A stretch of 43,318 nucleotides of DNA from NCBI GenBank assembly GCA_032251315.1, contig JAVVEE010000012.1, positions 1 through 43,318 on the forward strand. The letters run 5' to 3'. The notes beneath the pieces are model-generated. The model had not been told where the DNA came from, made no database searches, and saw only the letters and a program-made list of their open reading frames with translations. This DNA comes from LH-M37 sp032251315 (GTDB lineage: Bacteria > Pseudomonadota > Gammaproteobacteria > SZUA-229). Position numbers and translations under genes: made by a program. Positions 26,164 to 33,881 of this stretch are shown here, piece by piece; the stretch's first letter is position 1, and each line of letters opens with the position of its first letter.

Positions 26164-27007
26164 AGCCAATTATCCCCGGCTCATTATTTCAGCGTGCCTG
26201 CTCCTGCTGGCATTCGCCTCGGTGACCAATCTGCTGGATAACTATGGTGAGAAATACACCGATGAGGGTTTCAAGCGTTCGCTATCCGCGTTTGCCATTG
26301 CCAAGGGGCTGAATGGCCTGATCTCGGTGGTGCAGGGCACCGAAGTGGCGGTGCAGCCTGCGGGGGTTGGTTTGATCATGACGCCGGGGCAGATTCTCGA
26401 TCCGGCCAATGACCTGATCGAACGTTTTTCATGGGTGATGCTGCTCTGTACAACCTCTCTGGGCGTTCAGGCTATTCTGTTGAAGATGTTTTCTTCGGTG
26501 TATTTTTCCGGCATGGTGACGGCTTCGCTCTTGCTGATGGTGCTGTTTGTCTGGAATGACTGGAAATATTCCATCAGGATGAAGAATATTGTCTATCGAC
26601 TGGCCGCCTTTCTTATCATCCTGCGATTTTTTATACCCGTCATGGCGATTACCAGCGAGGGAATTTATACTGCCTTTCTGGAGTCGAAGTATGTGGAATC
26701 GAAAGCGCAGCTGGAACAGTCCAATGAAACTATAGCCAGCCTGAATGAAGAGAATCAGGAAGCGAATATCGAAGCTCTGGAAGTGCCCTGGTACGAATCG
26801 TTGAGCAAGAATTTCAACTCGGCGATTGACGCCTTCGATGTCGATAAACGCGTAGAGCAGCTGAAAAAAGAGGCCGATAATCTGACCAGCCACATTGTGG
26901 ATCTGATCGTGGTGTTTACCATGCAGACTATACTGCTGCCGCTGGTTTTTATCTGGCTGGCGCTGAGGTTGATAAAAGCCAATTTCAGCTTTCGGTTTTT
27001 TAATTAA
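26150..27007 (+). CDS. Conserved inner-membrane protein overlapping dsbB
   Basis: 285 aa. Hydrophobic segments lie near residues 10-26, 94-115, 118-137, 148-168 and 250-275. A coiled-coil-like region, KAQLEQSNETIASLNEENQE, sits at about 185-205 and another helix, EQLKKEADNLTSHIVDL, before the last membrane span. Its ATG lies 14 bp inside dsbB, so translation is coupled. This suggests an envelope function linked to DsbB, but there are few Cys and no CxxC, so it is probably not a thiol redox enzyme itself. No family recognised. Confidence 0.82.
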   Translation: MRFIKANYPRLIISACLLLLAFASVTNLLDNYGEKYTDEGFKRSLSAFAIAKGLNGLISVVQGTEVAVQPAGVGLIMTPGQILDPANDLIERFSWVMLLCTTSLGVQAILLKMFSSVYFSGMVTASLLLMVLFVWNDWKYSIRMKNIVYRLAAFLIILRFFIPVMAITSEGIYTAFLESKYVESKAQLEQSNETIASLNEENQEANIEALEVPWYESLSKNFNSAIDAFDVDKRVEQLKKEADNLTSHIVDLIVVFTMQTILLPLVFIWLALRLIKANFSFRFFN

Positions 27008-27067
27008 GGGTTATGAGCAGGATGGGTAGAGCGATAGCGTACCCGTCAAAGATAAATATGAGGCGTA

Positions 27068-27433
27068 ATGATGAATACCAAAAACAAGTTTGATCAGGCG
27101 GTGGTGGATGCACGCCGCGCCAGTGACCAGCGTGAGCTGGGTTATCGCGAACAGGCCTTGAAGTTATATCCGCATATTTGCGGGCGCTGTTGTCGCGAGT
27201 TTGATCGCAAGAACCTGCATGAGCTGACTGTGCACCATCGTGATCATGATCACGATAATAACCCGTCTGACGGCAGTAACTGGGAATTGCTCTGTCTCTA
27301 CTGCCATGACAATGAACACCAGCGTCAGACCGAAGCGCGGCAGGGCAATACCGCCAGTGATGACGGTAAACAGGATACTGCAACATTCAACCCGTTTGCC
27401 GATCTCAAGTCGATGCTGAATAGCAAAGATTGA
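27068..27433 (+). CDS. yajD: YajD-family HNH nuclease-like protein
   Basis: 121 aa. The core shows CGRCCREF, HELTVHHRDHDHDNNP and NWELLCLYCHDNEH, i.e. two Cys pairs for structural zinc plus an H-H-R-D-H-D-H-D-N-N-P nuclease core as in YajD/HNH proteins. A helical N-terminal region precedes it (DQAVVDARRASDQRE). The C-terminal extension, ending FNPFADLKSMLN, is typical of gammaproteobacterial members. Two adjacent ATGs (27068, 27071) are possible starts. Function in vivo unknown. Confidence 0.9.
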   Translation: MMNTKNKFDQAVVDARRASDQRELGYREQALKLYPHICGRCCREFDRKNLHELTVHHRDHDHDNNPSDGSNWELLCLYCHDNEHQRQTEARQGNTASDDGKQDTATFNPFADLKSMLNSKD

Positions 27434-27467
27434 ATTTATGACGACTAACCGGCGATATTGCTAGCTG

Positions 27468-28214
27468 ATGCTGTGGCATAGAAAAAAAGAAAAAACGAAA
27501 AAGTCCGGTCAAATCATCGTTGATGATATTGATGTGCGGATCGTGCGCAAAAAAATAAAAAATATGCACATGCGCGTGTATTCGCCCGGGGGGCATGTGC
27601 GGGTGGCGGCACCGATGCATGTCAGTGATGAGGTGGTGCGTCGCACTGTTATCGAAAGAATTATCTGGATCAGAAAACAGCAGCTGCGTCTGGCCAGCTT
27701 GCCAGAACCCATGCCGTGTGAGATGGTTTCAGGTGAATGCCACTACTATCTGGGTGAGGCCTGTCGACTGGAAGTAATTGAACGACAGGGCAAGCACGAG
27801 GTAGCGAGAAACAATCGTGATCTGCGGCTTTATGTGCGACCGGATTCCGCGCTGGCGAAGCGCGTTTCGGTTCTGGATTCATGGTATCGCGAGCAGATCA
27901 AAGCGCTTTTGCCCGAGCTTATTAAGAAGTGGGAACCGGTTATGGGCGTCGAGGTGCACGAATGGGGCATCAAGAAAATGAAAACCCGCTGGGGCACCTG
28001 CAATATTTCGGCAGGGCGTATCTGGTTGAATCTCGAGCTGGTGAAAAGGCCGATTGAGTGCCTGGAATACGTGCTGGTGCATGAGATGGTACATCTGCTG
28101 GAGCGTTATCATAACCAGAATTTCAGGGCATATATGGATCAGTTTCTGCCGCACTGGCGGGTGCAGGAAGAGATGTTAAAAAGCGAGCCACTGGCACGTA
28201 ATCAAGAGCAATAA
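27468..28214 (+). CDS. YgjP-like M48-type metal-dependent hydrolase (DUF45)
   Basis: 248 aa. The conserved C-terminal block has WGIKKMKTRWGTCN and the zinc motif HEMVHLLERYHN (HExxH with a downstream His). The N-terminal region IRRKIKNMHMRVYSPGG-type beta segment is typical of DUF45/WLM-like SprT-related proteins. Members are putative metalloproteases or nucleoprotein-debris proteases, and the bacterial YgjP group is uncharacterised. It begins 35 bp after the HNH gene and is followed after 17 bp by cbiX, so the three may be cotranscribed. Confidence 0.9.
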   Translation: MLWHRKKEKTKKSGQIIVDDIDVRIVRKKIKNMHMRVYSPGGHVRVAAPMHVSDEVVRRTVIERIIWIRKQQLRLASLPEPMPCEMVSGECHYYLGEACRLEVIERQGKHEVARNNRDLRLYVRPDSALAKRVSVLDSWYREQIKALLPELIKKWEPVMGVEVHEWGIKKMKTRWGTCNISAGRIWLNLELVKRPIECLEYVLVHEMVHLLERYHNQNFRAYMDQFLPHWRVQEEMLKSEPLARNQEQ

Positions 28215-28231
28215 AGCGGGAGAAATTTGAA

Positions 28232-28600
28232 ATGAATACTTTACTGCTCGTTGCCCATGGTAGCCGTCGTCAGCAATCGAATGATGAAGTTGTTGTGCTG
28301 GCTGAAAAACTGGCCCAACAGTGTTCCGGTCAATATGCAGTTATCCATGCCGCCTTTCTTGAACTGGCTGAGCCGTCGATTGCGCAAGGGATAAAAAAGT
28401 GTGTAGATGATGGCGCCGTAACGGTGACCGTATTGCCCTATTTCCTAAATTCCGGTCGGCATGTTGTAGAGGATATTCCGGGCATTGTGGCAGAGGCTAA
28501 GAAGTATCATCCTGATGTTGATATCAAAGTTGCGCAGCACCTGGGAGCGTCTGATCTGATGATGGAGCTGCTGATATCAACGGCGAATACGGCGGTTTAG
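28232..28600 (+). CDS. cbiX: Single-domain CbiX-type sirohydrochlorin chelatase
   Basis: 122 aa, the length of the small CbiX(S) form with one chelatase domain. LLVAHGSRRQQSNDE contains the metal-binding His at the active site. AFLELAEPSIAQGI and LPYFLNSGRHVVEDIP carry the second His region. It inserts Co2+ or Fe2+ (or Ni2+) into sirohydrochlorin for cobalamin or siroheme synthesis; which metal cannot be told here. No cob or cys genes adjoin. The repeat element copy 2 begins 28 bp after its stop codon. Confidence 0.9.
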   Translation: MNTLLLVAHGSRRQQSNDEVVVLAEKLAQQCSGQYAVIHAAFLELAEPSIAQGIKKCVDDGAVTVTVLPYFLNSGRHVVEDIPGIVAEAKKYHPDVDIKVAQHLGASDLMMELLISTANTAV

Positions 28601-28627
28601 TTTTATGTAAACGGCAATGCTTTTATT

Positions 28628-28757
28628 ATTGAGTCACATGGAAAGGATACCCTTCAATCAAGACACGCTGAGAATACATCCGTGTACGCTCGGCAGCAGC
28701 ATCCCTGCTGCTGACGGTCTTGATTGAAGGGTATCCTTTCCATGCGTTTTGTTAGTA
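28628..28757 (+). repeat. 130-bp structured inverted-repeat element, copy 2
   Basis: Same length and orientation as 20033-20162. Differences are one base in the left flank (gagTc/gagTt), GT to AC at the arm/loop junction and T to C just beyond the right arm. The arms (28637-28664 and 28717-28744) are perfect over 28 bp. It fills the gap between the convergent cbiX and leuC genes, ending 5 bp before the leuC stop codon, where it could act as a bidirectional transcript-end structure. Confidence 0.95.
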
Positions 28758-28762
28758 TCTAC

Positions 28763-30163
28763 CTACTCATTTATATCGGCAAAATGACCCGCGATCGCCG
28801 CCGCTGCCGCCATCGCCGGACTCACCAGATGGGTGCGCCCGCCGGCACCCTGACGGCCTTCAAAATTGCGGTTCGAGGTGGAGGCGCAACGCTCGCCCGG
28901 CTCTAGCCGGTCGGCGTTCATGGCCAGACACATGGAGCAGCCCGGCTCGCGCCATTCAAAACCGGCGGCGAGGAAAATTTTGTCCAGTCCCTCCTGTTCC
29001 GCCTGCTGCTTCACCAGCCCCGAGCCCGGCACCACCATCGCCAGCTTCACATTCACCGCCACCTGCTTGCCTGCCGCGACTTTGGCGGCGGCGCGCAGGT
29101 CTTCGATGCGCGAGTTGGTGCACGAGCCGATGAACACCTTATCAATGGCAATGTCCTTAATCGGCGTGCCCGCTTTCAGGTTCATATAGGTCAGCGCCTT
29201 GCGCATGCCCTCGGCCTTGACACTGTCGACTTCCTGATCAGGATCGGGCACGACATCATCAATCGCCACCACCATTTCCGGCGAGGTGCCCCAGGTGACC
29301 TGCGGCCTGATGGCAGCGGCATCGAGATGAATTACCTTATCGAATTTCGCGTCGGCATCGGAATGCAGATCCTGCCATTCGGCCACCGCCTGATCCCAGA
29401 GCTCCGCCTTCGGCGCGTAGGGTCGGCCTTTCACATAGTCAATAGTAGTGGCATCGACCGCGACCATGCCGGCGCGGGCACCGGCCTCGATGGCCATGTT
29501 GCACACTGTCATGCGCCCTTCCATGCTGAGCGCATGGATCGCCTCGCCGCCGAATTCGATGGCATAACCGGTGCCACCGGCGGTGCCGAGCTCGCCGATA
29601 ATAGACAGCACGATATCTTTCGCGGTGACGCCATCAGCGACTTCGCCATCAACACTGACCAGCATGTTTTTGCTCTTATTCTGCAACAGGCACTGGGTCG
29701 CCAGCACATGCTCGACCTCGGAGGTGCCGATGCCGAAGGCCAGCGCGCCGAAGGCGCCATGGGTGGAGGTGTGCGAGTCACCGCAGACCACGGTCATGCC
29801 CGGAAGGGTCGCGCCCTGCTCCGGGCCGATGACGTGGACAATGCCCTGGCGGATGTCGGACATAACAAACTCATTCAGACCAAATTCCTGACAGTTTTTA
29901 TCCAGCGTCTGCACCTGCAAGCGCGCCACCGGATCTTCGATGCCGGCGCTGCGGTCGGTGGTGGGTACGTTGTGATCGGGCACCGCCATCACCGAATCCG
30001 CGCGCCAGGGTTTCCGCCCGGCGATGCGCAGCCCTTCAAAGGCCTGCGGTGAGGTCACCTCGTGCACCAGATGGCGGTCGATGTACAACAGGGCGGTACC
30101 ATCGTCTTCACTGCGCACCACGTGTGCATCCCACAATTTGTCGTATAAAGTTTTAGCGCTCAT
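28763..30163 (-). CDS. leuC: 3-isopropylmalate dehydratase large subunit LeuC
   Basis: 466 aa, standard length. With LeuD it isomerises 2- to 3-isopropylmalate in leucine synthesis using a [4Fe-4S] cluster. Visible motifs: YIDRHLVHEVTSPQAFEGLR, VCGDSHTSTHGAFGALAFGIGTSEVEHVLATQ, FIGSCTNSRIEDLRAAA (first cluster Cys) and EPGCSMCLAMN (two more Cys). The gene is intact. Oddly, leuD and leuB, which normally follow in the same operon, are not present; the copy-2 repeat and a convergent cbiX replace them. A LysR gene is divergent, an arrangement also known from pseudomonads. Confidence 0.98.
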   Translation of the reverse strand: MSAKTLYDKLWDAHVVRSEDDGTALLYIDRHLVHEVTSPQAFEGLRIAGRKPWRADSVMAVPDHNVPTTDRSAGIEDPVARLQVQTLDKNCQEFGLNEFVMSDIRQGIVHVIGPEQGATLPGMTVVCGDSHTSTHGAFGALAFGIGTSEVEHVLATQCLLQNKSKNMLVSVDGEVADGVTAKDIVLSIIGELGTAGGTGYAIEFGGEAIHALSMEGRMTVCNMAIEAGARAGMVAVDATTIDYVKGRPYAPKAELWDQAVAEWQDLHSDADAKFDKVIHLDAAAIRPQVTWGTSPEMVVAIDDVVPDPDQEVDSVKAEGMRKALTYMNLKAGTPIKDIAIDKVFIGSCTNSRIEDLRAAAKVAAGKQVAVNVKLAMVVPGSGLVKQQAEQEGLDKIFLAAGFEWREPGCSMCLAMNADRLEPGERCASTSNRNFEGRQGAGGRTHLVSPAMAAAAAIAGHFADINE

Positions 30164-30268
30164 CGGGTTTCACTCTTAGCTGTCGGCGTTCGTTTTATCT
30201 TGCATGGGGAATTTCTTGAGGATGAGATTAGCCCCAAATCATCAATAACACAAATTCATTATTTTTAT

Positions 30269-30285
30269 AATATTCATTCCATATT
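30269..30285 (+). promoter_or_regulatory. Candidate LysR-type operator AATAT-N7-ATATT
   Basis: The leuC-lysR divergent gap contains a perfect AATAT/ATATT dyad with T-N11-A spacing, the generic LysR-family binding pattern, 18 bp upstream of the lysR start. Its position would allow autoregulation and control of leuC. Confidence 0.45.
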
Positions 30286-30302
30286 GTTATAGGATAATAG
30301 AC

Positions 30303-31172
30303 ATGGATATTCAGAACATTCGTGCTTTTCTTGCCGTCAGTGAAACCGCCTCCTTCTCGCGCGCCGCAGAGCGCCTGCACCTGACCCAGCCCGCCATCAG
30401 CAAACGCATCCAGGCCATGGAACAGTTTCTCGACATCAAGCTGTTCGACCGCATCGGCAAGAGCGTGCAGCTCACCGAAGCCGGGCAGGCGCTCATCCCC
30501 GGCTATCGACGCATTCTCGACGAACTCGAAGAGAGCGAACGCATCATCAGCAACCTGCGCCAGACCACCCGCGGACACCTGCGCTTCGCCACCAGCCATC
30601 ACATCGGCCTGCACCGCCTGCCTGCGGTGCTGCGGCGGTTTTCCCGGCAATATCCCGAGGTCGATCTGGAGCTACAGTTCATGGATTCCGAACAGGCCTG
30701 CCGGCAGGTGCTGCACGGCGAGATCGAACTCGGCATCGTCACCCTGCCCAGTCAGCCCGATGCCCGGCTCATGCTGCAAACGATCTGGCACGATCCCATG
30801 CACTGCGTGGTGGCCGCTGATCATCCGCTGGCTTCAAAAGAAAAAGTCAGCCGCAAACAGCTGCTGCAACAGCCTTCGATCCTGCCCTCGGCCGGCACCT
30901 ACACCCGCGCTTTGATCAACCACGCCCTGCAACTCGATGAGCACACCAACATATTGATGGAGACCAATTACCTGGAAACCATCAAGGCCATGGTCGAAAC
31001 CGGACTGGGCTGGGGTGTTATTCCCGACTCCATGCTCGATGCCTCATTGAAAATCATAACGGTCAAAACCGGCAAAATGCAGCGCGAACTGGGCGTGGTA
31101 TTCCACAAATCCAGAACCCGTTCCAGCCCGGCGAATGCTTTACTGGAAATACTCAATAGCAATAACGCCTGA
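30303..31172 (+). CDS. LysR-family transcriptional regulator
   Basis: 289 aa, typical length. N-terminal winged helix-turn-helix: FLAVSETASFSRAAERLHLTQPAISKRIQAMEQFLDIKLFDR, the family hallmark. The effector-binding domain follows from residue about 90 (GHLRFATSHHIGLHRLPAVL). It is divergent from leuC (139 bp) and located 211 bp upstream of the ectoine-degradation operon on the same strand, so either could be its target. The leuC-divergent arrangement occurs in other Gammaproteobacteria, which favours a leucine link. The inducer is unknown. Confidence 0.95.
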   Translation: MDIQNIRAFLAVSETASFSRAAERLHLTQPAISKRIQAMEQFLDIKLFDRIGKSVQLTEAGQALIPGYRRILDELEESERIISNLRQTTRGHLRFATSHHIGLHRLPAVLRRFSRQYPEVDLELQFMDSEQACRQVLHGEIELGIVTLPSQPDARLMLQTIWHDPMHCVVAADHPLASKEKVSRKQLLQQPSILPSAGTYTRALINHALQLDEHTNILMETNYLETIKAMVETGLGWGVIPDSMLDASLKIITVKTGKMQRELGVVFHKSRTRSSPANALLEILNSNNA

Positions 31173-31306
31173 ACCAGGTAGGACAATCGCTTCAGTGTGA
31201 TGCAGGAACAAAACTATTTATAACGCTCACTCTCACCTCTCATTTCAAGCACACATCCGATACTGCGCTTTGTGTTGTGCAGCATTAATGCTACGATCAT
31301 TTTAAT

Positions 31307-31336
31307 TTCACATTCCGGATAACTGCTCTCTATACT
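31307..31336 (+). promoter_or_regulatory. Candidate sigma70 promoter for the ectoine-degradation operon
   Basis: TTCACA (31307-31312) and TATACT (31331-31336) are separated by 18 bp, about 48 bp upstream of the first gene. The rest of the 31173-31383 gap holds no visible gene. Prediction from consensus only. Confidence 0.35.
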
Positions 31337-31383
31337 TTTAATAGCTAGAGGAACTCATTTGGATTGACGGGGTCACTTAGTTA

Positions 31384-32556
31384 ATGAACTGGAACGAAGC
31401 TGTAGAACAATCGGTGAAACTGCGTCACTGGTTTCACCGTCATCCCGAGCTCACCTGGGAAGAACGACATACGGCAGCGCGTATCCGTGAGCAACTCAGT
31501 GCCTGGCAAATTCCCTGGCGCGCCTGTGCTGAACACGGCACCGTTGCGACACTGGCACCTCAGGCCGCCGGTGAGCACCTCGCCTTTCGTGCCGACATGG
31601 ATGCCCTGCCCATCACCGAAAAACTCACTCTCGATTACTGCTCAAACGAACCCGGCAAAATGCATGCCTGTGGCCATGACGGGCACATGGCCGCGCTGCT
31701 GGGCGCCGCCGCCTGGTTCAAGCAACAGGAGGCGCAGCTGCAAGGGCCGATCACACTGCTGTTTCAGCCCGCCGAAGAAGGCGGCCATGGTGCCAAAAAA
31801 ATGATTGAAGGGGGTGCGCTGGACGGCGTCGACAGCATCTTTGGCTGGCATAACTGGCCGGCGCTTCGGGCCGGTCAGGCTGTCTGTCCCGATGGCGCGG
31901 TGATGTCCGGCAACGGCACTTTCCACATGACCATTCAGGGCCGCGGCGGGCATGCTTCACAACCCGAAGTCGCGCGCGATCCGGTACTCGCGGCCGCCGC
32001 CATTACCCTTAATCTACAGCAGATCGTCAGCCGCCGACTGCCACCCCAGACCGCGGCGGTGGTCAGCGTCACCTCCATTCTTGCCGACAGCAATGTCACG
32101 GTCATTCCCGACAGCGTACGCCTGGAAGGCAGCATTCGCATCTCCGATCCGCGCTGGCGCGTGTTGATGAACGAGCTGATTGCAGAGATCGCCCATAACA
32201 CCGCGCATACCTATGGCGTCACCGCTGAGGTCGAAATTCGTCCACGTTATGAAGCCACCATCAATCATTCCGATATGGCACACCGTTATCGCCAGGCACT
32301 GCAACAGGAGCTGGGCGAGCACTGCCTGGACACCGATCTGTTGCTGCCGATCATGGCATCGGAGGATTTCAGCTACTACCTGAATAAGATACCGGGCGCC
32401 TTCGCCCTCATCGGCATGGCCGAAGAGGCAGCAGCAGGCACGGTGTATCAGGCTCCCTGCCACAGCCCCGATTATCATTTCAATGACCGGATTATTGAAT
32501 CGGTCATGCGGGTTTTCTGTCGATTAGCCGGTGTTTCCACGCCTGCCGCCAAATAA
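31384..32556 (+). CDS. doeB2: M20-family N-acetyl-diaminobutyrate deacetylase (DoeB2-type)
   Basis: 390 aa. M20D amidohydrolase with the dinuclear metal motifs in order: HRHPELTWEE, MHACGHDGHMAALLGAA (Cys and His ligands), QPAEEGGHGAKKMI (Glu-Glu), FGWHNWP (His) and IMASEDFSYYL. On its own it would be called a hippurate hydrolase/amidohydrolase. Position at the head of a transaminase-DoeA-ALDH operon indicates hydrolysis of N-alpha-acetyl-2,4-diaminobutyrate released by DoeA. The better known DoeB/EutE is an AstE/AspA-type enzyme, so this is the alternative, non-homologous class. The 68-bp gap to the next gene and common strand support an operon. The ribosome site is weak. Confidence 0.85.
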   Translation: MNWNEAVEQSVKLRHWFHRHPELTWEERHTAARIREQLSAWQIPWRACAEHGTVATLAPQAAGEHLAFRADMDALPITEKLTLDYCSNEPGKMHACGHDGHMAALLGAAAWFKQQEAQLQGPITLLFQPAEEGGHGAKKMIEGGALDGVDSIFGWHNWPALRAGQAVCPDGAVMSGNGTFHMTIQGRGGHASQPEVARDPVLAAAAITLNLQQIVSRRLPPQTAAVVSVTSILADSNVTVIPDSVRLEGSIRISDPRWRVLMNELIAEIAHNTAHTYGVTAEVEIRPRYEATINHSDMAHRYRQALQQELGEHCLDTDLLLPIMASEDFSYYLNKIPGAFALIGMAEEAAAGTVYQAPCHSPDYHFNDRIIESVMRVFCRLAGVSTPAAK

Positions 32557-32624
32557 TTAATGTTACTGTGATAGCTGCTCAGTAACGACACTGCTGTAAA
32601 TATATTAATCAAGAGGAGCATTTT

Positions 32625-33878
32625 ATGGACTGGTTTGAAACTTATGAATCCGACATCCGCGCTTACTGCCGGTCTTATCCCGCAGTTTTTGTGAGCGCCC
32701 GCAATGCACGCCAGACCGATGAAAACGGCAAGGAGTACATCGATTTTTTCGCCGGCGCCGGGGTCCTTAATTTTGGTCATAATCATCCGAAATTAAAACA
32801 GGCCGTGATCGAATACATGCAGGCCGACGGTGTGCTGCATACCCTGGACATGATGACCTCCGTCAAACGCGAGTTCATCAAGGGTTTTGTCGAAACCATT
32901 CTCAAACCGCGCAACATGGATTACAAATTACAGTTCATGGGCCCCACCGGCACCAACGCCGTGGAAGCGGCCCTGAAACTGGCCCGCCGGGTGACCGGGC
33001 GCAGCAATGTGGTGGCCTTCAGCCAGGGTTTTCACGGCATGACGCTGGGCGCCCTCGCCTGCACGGCCAATGAATACTTTCGCAATGCCGCCGGCGCACC
33101 GTTGTGTCAGGTCTCTCACTGGCCTTTCGACACCAATGAGGGCGGCGGCGTGCAAAGCCTGAAAACCCTCAGGGCCTTATATGAAAACTCTTCGGGGGGC
33201 ACCGAGAAACCGGCCGCGTTTATCGTGGAATCATTGCAGGCCGAAGGCGGCGTCAATGCCGCCAGCACCGAATGGTTGCAGGAACTCCAGCAGCTCGCCC
33301 GCGATCTGGGCGCATTGCTCATTGTCGACGATATCCAGTCGGGCTGTGGCCGTACCGGACGCTATTTCAGTTTTGAAGAGAGCGGCATCGACCCCGACAT
33401 CGTCACCCTGGCCAAGGGCATCGGCGGGCTGGGCACTCCGCTGGCCATGAACCTGGTCAAGCCGGAACACGACAAACACTGGCAGCCGGGCGAACACACC
33501 GGCACCTTCCGGGGGCAGAGCATCTCCTTCGTTGCCGGGCGCGAAGCCCTGCGCTTTTTTGAAGACGATAGCCTGCTCGCAGACACCCGCCGCAAAGGTG
33601 AAATCATGGCTGCGCACCTGGCGGGCATCGCCGAAAAATTCATCAGCCGCGGATTCACTGCCCGTGGCGTCGGCATGATGCAGGCACTGGCTACCGGTGA
33701 CGGCGCGCTAGCCAAAGCCATTGCCCGCGACTGTTTCGATCACGGCATGCTGTTCGGCCCCTGCGGCGTGGGCGGCTCGGTCATCAAACTGATTCCACCC
33801 TTAACCATTCCTGACAACGACCTGAATGAAGGTCTGGCAATTCTCAGCGCCGCCGTCGACCGCCAGATGGAGGCCTGA
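32625..33878 (+). CDS. doeD: EctB/DoeD-type 2,4-diaminobutyrate transaminase
   Basis: 417 aa class III PLP aminotransferase. FFAGAGVLNFGHNHP, KLQFMGPTGTNAVEAALKLAR and FSQGFHGMTLGALACT are diagnostic of the EctB-like diaminobutyrate transaminase subgroup. VDDIQSGCGRTGRYF and TLAKGIGGLG (PLP Lys) complete the cofactor site, and EHTGTFRG is the substrate region. EctB runs aspartate semialdehyde to diaminobutyrate in ectoine synthesis. Here ectA/ectC are absent and degradation genes adjoin, so the catabolic (DoeD) direction is inferred. GAGGAG precedes the start; the downstream gene follows by 3 bp. Confidence 0.87.
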   Translation: MDWFETYESDIRAYCRSYPAVFVSARNARQTDENGKEYIDFFAGAGVLNFGHNHPKLKQAVIEYMQADGVLHTLDMMTSVKREFIKGFVETILKPRNMDYKLQFMGPTGTNAVEAALKLARRVTGRSNVVAFSQGFHGMTLGALACTANEYFRNAAGAPLCQVSHWPFDTNEGGGVQSLKTLRALYENSSGGTEKPAAFIVESLQAEGGVNAASTEWLQELQQLARDLGALLIVDDIQSGCGRTGRYFSFEESGIDPDIVTLAKGIGGLGTPLAMNLVKPEHDKHWQPGEHTGTFRGQSISFVAGREALRFFEDDSLLADTRRKGEIMAAHLAGIAEKFISRGFTARGVGMMQALATGDGALAKAIARDCFDHGMLFGPCGVGGSVIKLIPPLTIPDNDLNEGLAILSAAVDRQMEA

Positions 33879-33881
33879 GTC

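Noticed and set aside
28724..28906. Short plus-strand ORF across the end of repeat copy 2 and the leuC 3' end
   Set aside because: It lies on the antisense strand of leuC and within a palindrome; its Arg-rich composition is typical of a shadow frame.
29327..30052. Long plus-strand ORF of 241 codons opposite leuC
   Set aside because: Antisense shadow of a clearly genuine leuC; no family resemblance.
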